This document shows positions 60,146 to 64,000 of a DNA stretch of 64,000 nt, in pieces. Every line of letters starts with the position of its first letter. Position 1 is the first letter of the stretch. The notes under the pieces are model-generated. The model had not been told where the DNA came from. It ran no database searches and was given only the letters and a program-made list of their open reading frames with translations. A program made the position numbers and the translations under genes. Origin of the DNA: Bdellovibrio sp. GTDB taxonomy: Bacteria > Bdellovibrionota > Bacteriovoracia > Bacteriovoracales > Bacteriovoracaceae. The stretch is from assembly GCA_016187935.1 (NCBI GenBank), contig JACPIU010000007.1, positions 1 to 64,000 of the forward strand, given 5' to 3'.

Positions 60146-62338
60146 TCAAAAGACGACTCGTAGCGATGCCATAATTTGCACCGGATTTGTGGAGTATCGA
60201 GAATCTTCTCCCATGGCCATGCTGGCATCAAGCGCTAGGACGATAAAATCGGCCGATTTCCATTCAGCAATGATACCGGCCCGTCTTTCTCCACCATCTT
60301 GGATGTTCATAGTGGTATTGGTTAAACGACCTTCCATATTGGCAAGTATCTTGACTCGTCCGGTTTGGATCCCCCCCTGGACGCGACCACGCAGGCCCAA
60401 TTCATCTACCAAAACCATGGTGGAGGCAACCAGATAGGCCCTGCCGGCAGCCGATTGCGACAAGAGATAACGTCCTTCCGCAGTTAAAAAGAAATGGTTG
60501 ATGACTGGCACAGGGGCCTGGATGGCGTAATTATCGCGAACATCTCTGATACCCGGAGACAGTTGCACTCCTGCACGATAAATGACGTCATACTTTCCAG
60601 AAGCTGATGATTGGTCCACGCGAATTCCAAATTGGGCATAAAGATCGGCCTGAAAGGAAAGTTTGCCTTCATAATATCCATTTCGCGCCCGTGAACCCAT
60701 AAATATAATTCCCGCCATGGATTCAATTTTAGCGCGAACATGTTCGCTGACTCTGAGAGATTTAGAATCAAAGTGTTGCTCGATTTGAGCATAGATCATA
60801 TCCAGATTTTTAGTGGAATCCTCATTCATCTGAAAAGTATTTTGATTGCGCTCTTGCGAGGCCATCGTGATGGATACTTGTCCAGAATTCCATTTATAAG
60901 AAGCTCCCCCATAATAATAATTGGCATTATTGTTATCTGTTGCTGTTCCCGCTCGAAGCGTGAGCCCTTTCACCACTTCCATGTTCGCCTGAGTAAACTG
61001 TGGTGCCGATCTGGCCATGGGATCAAGCGGAGTAAAACCGGAAGCCTCGGCCAGCATTTTGCCAAGAGAACTTTGGATATTATCCACCATCCGGCCACCG
61101 GGAATGAACACTCGGTAATTAATGGCGTTATCCTTGGCATCTTGTAACATGGATTCAGAAGTACCGCCGATGCGATCGCGGCGTCCATTGTAATCCAGCC
61201 CGTAAACTATTTGTGAATGCTCAGGGTCCTGTGCCAAGGTCGTGACGTGATATGAGCCCCCTAATTTAGAATAAGACCCTGAAAATTGGGCCGCTGATAA
61301 CGCTTCAGAACTGCCTGTGGAACCTCTTGTCCAATCGTCACCATAATAGCGGGCATAGTTGTTATTGCGTGCGGTATTCAGCAGGTCGTCCATAGACCGG
61401 ATTCCCTCGGCCTGTCCGCCGGCATCGTTGCGCACATCTTCGTAGTTATCAAGGAATTGTCCACCCCACATTTGTACCAATGTTAGTTTTTCATCGGTAG
61501 AAAGAGAGCCTTTTACATTATTTAAATAACTCAAAACAGACTCTTGATTTCCGGCATTGAGCATATTGTGATAATGCCTCATCAGAACAATATCCCGAGA
61601 GTTGAGTTCCTCTCCTGTCGCATTGGCCATTAGGCCTACAAATTCATCACTGGCGCTATCAAAGAGTTTTTTGAATTCCTCATAACTTTCTTTACCGTTA
61701 CGCAAACGACACTCATTAATCTTCTGAATTGCCTCGGGAGACATAGTGCCTGTTAGAGTATCGCATCCACTGACGGACGGAACCATACTCCGATAAGATC
61801 GCAAGATGGCATCCGGCCTGGTTGACGATAACGACATGGCCTGAAAATTGGCGGTTGAACCACGCAAATAAATTTCCAGTTTAGGAAATTTTCCAAGAGG
61901 TAAAATACGGTCGGCATTTTGAATTCGATCCCACCATGAAACGGTGGAACCTTGGTTACTCTGAACACTCTCGTTGTTCAGATCATAGTGCAATAAACTT
62001 CGATCTGTTCGCGCCACGGCCGGCTTGGAGTAAATTTCAGCATTGACGGGCGTTTCGAGTTCTCGATCAAAATTGATAATTCCTTGCTTGGCCCATTCTT
62101 CTCGGCAGCTAACGGGCACCGAGACCATGGCATCGCCTCGATCAAGTTCTGCCTCTTTTCTTTGACTGGCAGTCAGTCCGCCGAGATCAACGGTGAACTT
62201 ATTATCGGTAGTAAGATTGCGTTCTTCTAACCAGAAGTAATAATACAGACAATTTTTTCCACTTTCTAAGGCGTAGGCCTTTCCCAGCAACAAGAAGGCA
62301 CACAAGGATATCATGCCCCATCCACAAAATGATTTCAT
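60146..62338 (-). CDS. Exported outer-membrane-type protein of unknown function
   Basis: 730 residues, ATG behind GGGAAGGGAG, signal peptide ending near AYAL. The N-terminal ~400 residues are mixed helix and loop with a Cys pair (SGCDTL…NECRL). From ~430 to the end alternating strands dominate (GGASYKWNSGQVSITMASQ, YEGKLSFQADLYAQFGIRV, GRYLLSQSAAGRAYLVASTMVLV), and the final residue is Phe after SLRVV, the usual BAM recognition signal of outer-membrane beta barrels. The natural reading is an outer-membrane protein with a large periplasmic or surface domain. It converges on the ThrRS-like gene with a 4-base gap. Confidence 0.72.
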   Translation of the reverse strand: MKSFCGWGMISLCAFLLLGKAYALESGKNCLYYYFWLEERNLTTDNKFTVDLGGLTASQRKEAELDRGDAMVSVPVSCREEWAKQGIINFDRELETPVNAEIYSKPAVARTDRSLLHYDLNNESVQSNQGSTVSWWDRIQNADRILPLGKFPKLEIYLRGSTANFQAMSLSSTRPDAILRSYRSMVPSVSGCDTLTGTMSPEAIQKINECRLRNGKESYEEFKKLFDSASDEFVGLMANATGEELNSRDIVLMRHYHNMLNAGNQESVLSYLNNVKGSLSTDEKLTLVQMWGGQFLDNYEDVRNDAGGQAEGIRSMDDLLNTARNNNYARYYGDDWTRGSTGSSEALSAAQFSGSYSKLGGSYHVTTLAQDPEHSQIVYGLDYNGRRDRIGGTSESMLQDAKDNAINYRVFIPGGRMVDNIQSSLGKMLAEASGFTPLDPMARSAPQFTQANMEVVKGLTLRAGTATDNNNANYYYGGASYKWNSGQVSITMASQERNQNTFQMNEDSTKNLDMIYAQIEQHFDSKSLRVSEHVRAKIESMAGIIFMGSRARNGYYEGKLSFQADLYAQFGIRVDQSSASGKYDVIYRAGVQLSPGIRDVRDNYAIQAPVPVINHFFLTAEGRYLLSQSAAGRAYLVASTMVLVDELGLRGRVQGGIQTGRVKILANMEGRLTNTTMNIQDGGERRAGIIAEWKSADFIVLALDASMAMGEDSRYSTNPVQIMASLRVVF

Positions 62339-62377
62339 TGCTTACTCCCTTCCCCACCCTGAACTTCAATTGTCGAT

Positions 62378-62405
62378 ATAATAATGGAGCAGGTTGAAAG
62401 CTCAA
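62378..62405 (-). promoter_or_regulatory. Putative promoter of the outer-membrane-type protein gene
   Basis: On the minus strand TTGAGC (62400–62405) and TATTAT (62378–62383) are 16 bases apart, about 40 bases before the ATG at 62338. The -10 matches consensus at five of six positions, the -35 at four of six. Confidence 0.4.
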
Positions 62406-62440
62406 TTCATCCTGTAAAATCTTCCCGCTTATAGCGTACT

Positions 62441-63094
62441 CTATAGATAATGCGTGATGAGTTCTTGGGATAGAAAACGAACTTTCTTTGCACGGGCATA
62501 ATTATCATCAGCGGATCTAAAACCGGCGCAACAGGCGACAATGGTTTTCCACCCGCTGTCTTTCAAGGCCAAAATCTCATCATACTTTGCCGGTACAATT
62601 CCGCCCAAAGGACACGTATCAATGCCTAAAACGGCTGCTGCTGTCATGAAATTCCCCAGGGCGATATACCCCTGACAGGTGGCCCACGTGAGATTCTCCG
62701 GACTTTTGGGGTTCATTACCAAAGCCCCCATCATAATCTTTTTGTATCCCTCAAGGCCCGCCCTATCGATGGACCTCACTTGGGCGATACGTTCAATATA
62801 ATGCGAAATAAATTCGCCATCAGTTTTTTCTTTCACCGCTATCACGAGATAGTGAGAACAGTCAGTAACCTGTGACTGATTCATGGAAGCTTCACGTAAT
62901 TTTTCTTTTACTGCCTGATTTTGAATCACGATAAATTTCCAGGGTTGGAGACCAAACGATGACGGTGTCAACACCAGGGCCCTTTCTAAGGCCTCCCAGG
63001 CCTGTGGATCGATTTTTTTTGTATTATCAAATTTTTTAGTGGCATATCGCCACTCAAGACAATCTATGAGCTGCTCCGTAGTCATCTTTAACAT
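62441..63094 (-). CDS. Nitroreductase-family NAD(P)H oxidoreductase (NfsB-like)
   Basis: 217 residues from ATG 63094 behind GGAGG. The family start motif is WRYATKKFDNTKKI, followed by LTPSSFGLQPWKFIVI for FMN binding and LGNFMTAAAVLGIDTCPLGG. These are the FMN-contact segments of NfsB/dihydropteridine-reductase-like enzymes, which reduce nitro groups, quinones or flavins as cytoplasmic homodimers. The physiological substrate is unknown. The closing VACCAGFRSADDNYARAKKVR is also typical. Confidence 0.93.
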   Translation of the reverse strand: MLKMTTEQLIDCLEWRYATKKFDNTKKIDPQAWEALERALVLTPSSFGLQPWKFIVIQNQAVKEKLREASMNQSQVTDCSHYLVIAVKEKTDGEFISHYIERIAQVRSIDRAGLEGYKKIMMGALVMNPKSPENLTWATCQGYIALGNFMTAAAVLGIDTCPLGGIVPAKYDEILALKDSGWKTIVACCAGFRSADDNYARAKKVRFLSQELITHYL

Positions 63095-63251
63095 TGTTTC
63101 CTCCAAATACCTTGGTATTTGTTCTCATCAGACATTTATACCCTTCGCACTTTGCTTTTCAAGCAAACCGCTACGGGTATACCACTCTTGCTTTGCATTT
63201 TCACTCACGTGAAAATCTAATCGTGAGGAGTATAATTATGAGTAGTATAAT
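63095..63251. other. Intergenic hairpins upstream of the nitroreductase gene
   Basis: The interval holds two hairpins: tttgctt–ttc–aagcaaa inside an imperfect longer palindrome (ataccc…gggtat, about 63138–63181), and ttttcac–tcac–gtgaaaa at 63198–63215. Neither has a strong T-run. They could terminate the upstream beta-propeller-like gene (minus strand) or bind a regulator of the nitroreductase gene. Confidence 0.4.
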
Positions 63252-64000
63252 TTAGAAGTCATAATGCTTCAAATAAACATCATCACCATTGACATCATTG
63301 TCTAGCATCAGAAGATGAATAGCGCCTTCAACTCCATCAGAATTATGTTCGTTTTTCCGCCAGATGGTAATGCCTTCTAATTCCTCATAATGGGGAAACC
63401 CGGGCCTATAATCTACCCGATGGGAAAACTTGAAATTACCAGTGTCCATATCAAACCCCAGAATGCCACCAGAACTTGTGTCGGAAACCAGCATCAATGT
63501 TCTGGTTTGTAAATCAAATTCTCCCCCCTGAATATTGCGAACTTTAAGCAGCTTATCGCCCGTTTTGTTTTTGAGCACCAATCTGGTGGCATGTTCCAGT
63601 CTGAAACCCTTTTCATCATCGATCATTTTATAGGCATAGAGGCCAATCTTTTTTGCCGGCGTAAAATCCGAACTATAGAGAATGCCGGTTTCAGGGTTGA
63701 TGGCAACATAGGGAGCATGATGTTGATGGGCCCAAAAATCTGCCACACCCTTTAACTGCATGGTTTGAGCGTCAAATTTTAAAAGTTTATAAGGACGATG
63801 ATGACCTTCCACCGGGACATAGATGTGTCCCTGATAATGGTCGATGTCTCCCATATGGTAATAACCTTGCTTGCGCAAATTGGCAGGTATTTCAACTCGC
63901 GCAATTCCAATGGATTTCTCACGGCCGGAAAAAGAATGATTGAGATTCAGATCGGCAGGGATTCTCCATAAAGCATTTTTCTGAGAGATAAACCAATTAT
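63252..64000 (-). CDS. Beta-propeller-like protein, C-terminal part (5' end outside window)
   Basis: The frame is open from the window's right edge (…ISQKNALWRIPAD) to the stop at 63252, about 249 residues. Repeated blade-like strands are seen: GDIDHYQGHIYVPVEG, YVAINPETGILYSSDF, GGEFDLQTRTLMLVSD and GILGFDMDTGNFKFSHRV. This matches YncE/NHL-type propellers by pattern, with several His and Asp residues that might bind metal. No catalytic motif is recognised. The N-terminus, and so any signal peptide, is outside the window. Confidence 0.7.
   Translation of the reverse strand, partial: NWFISQKNALWRIPADLNLNHSFSGREKSIGIARVEIPANLRKQGYYHMGDIDHYQGHIYVPVEGHHRPYKLLKFDAQTMQLKGVADFWAHQHHAPYVAINPETGILYSSDFTPAKKIGLYAYKMIDDEKGFRLEHATRLVLKNKTGDKLLKVRNIQGGEFDLQTRTLMLVSDTSSGGILGFDMDTGNFKFSHRVDYRPGFPHYEELEGITIWRKNEHNSDGVEGAIHLLMLDNDVNGDDVYLKHYDF

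Noticed and set aside
63130-63215. Folded intergenic region as a possible tRNA or small RNA gene
   Set aside because: Hairpins are present, but there is no cloverleaf, no conserved TpsiC sequence and no promoter-terminator pair.

Overview
The window reads as a chromosomal piece of a Gram-negative bacterium, most likely a member of the Bdellovibrionota (Bdellovibrio/Bacteriovorax-like). This assignment is inferred from the gene set and not from a marker gene. Supporting points are a rho–DUF1385–prfA–prmC–murA operon, an HNH endonuclease family present at least twice, and a very high share of exported proteins. By eye, about 28 of some 53 protein genes begin with a signal peptide or lipobox. 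GC content is moderate. There is no rRNA or tRNA gene, no CRISPR array and no transposase.

Layout. Positions 1–7388: the end of an HNH nuclease, a GNAT acetyltransferase, an exported YiiX-like cysteine hydrolase, a 1492-residue exported protein with paired cysteines, and a lipoprotein. 7514–13408: the minus-strand operon rho→DUF1385→prfA→prmC→murA with a clear promoter upstream of rho. 13482–15100: ruvX and mltG. 15257–28509: a secretome region holding a protein-glutamine-deamidase-like enzyme, a subtilase, an alpha/beta hydrolase, an HExxH protein, an EEP-family nuclease/phosphatase, an M15 peptidase fused to an FGE-like domain, and two Cys-rich secreted proteins. 28515–37985: CorA, an exported HNH nuclease, a B12-type radical SAM enzyme, a PHP-domain lipoprotein, an MFS transporter and a Gdt1-like transporter preceded by a 35-codon ORF. 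38036–43254: a FecR-domain protein, a small lipoprotein, a polar amino-acid ABC transporter and an exported GH1 enzyme. 43466–52096: an HNH nuclease, two TolC-like proteins, a lipoprotein and an RND pump without an adaptor gene, then an EamA transporter. 52203–64000: a pseudouridine synthase, large exported proteins, a short threonyl-tRNA-synthetase-like enzyme behind a structured leader, an outer-membrane-type protein, a nitroreductase and a partial beta-propeller-like protein.

Non-coding structure. Two near-identical ~124-bp palindromic elements (7392–7514 and 21805–21929) each sit between convergent genes. Their outer stems differ by a compensatory base-pair change. A third element (32828–32924) has the same architecture with a different outer stem. 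Elsewhere convergent genes are packed tail to tail, and six pairs overlap at their 3' ends. The ThrRS-like gene has a leader with mutually exclusive hairpins and a GAAA-tetraloop hairpin next to its ribosome binding site.

Together the genes suggest a cell that exports many hydrolases (proteases, protein deamidase, nucleases, glycosidase, carboxypeptidase) and takes up the products through ABC, MFS and EamA transporters. That fits a predatory or scavenging life, but it remains an inference. The best candidates for undescribed biology are the 1492-residue Cys-pair protein, the M15–FGE fusion with its Cys-rich neighbours, the short ThrRS with its switch-like leader, the palindromic elements, and the small ORF upstream of the Gdt1-like gene.
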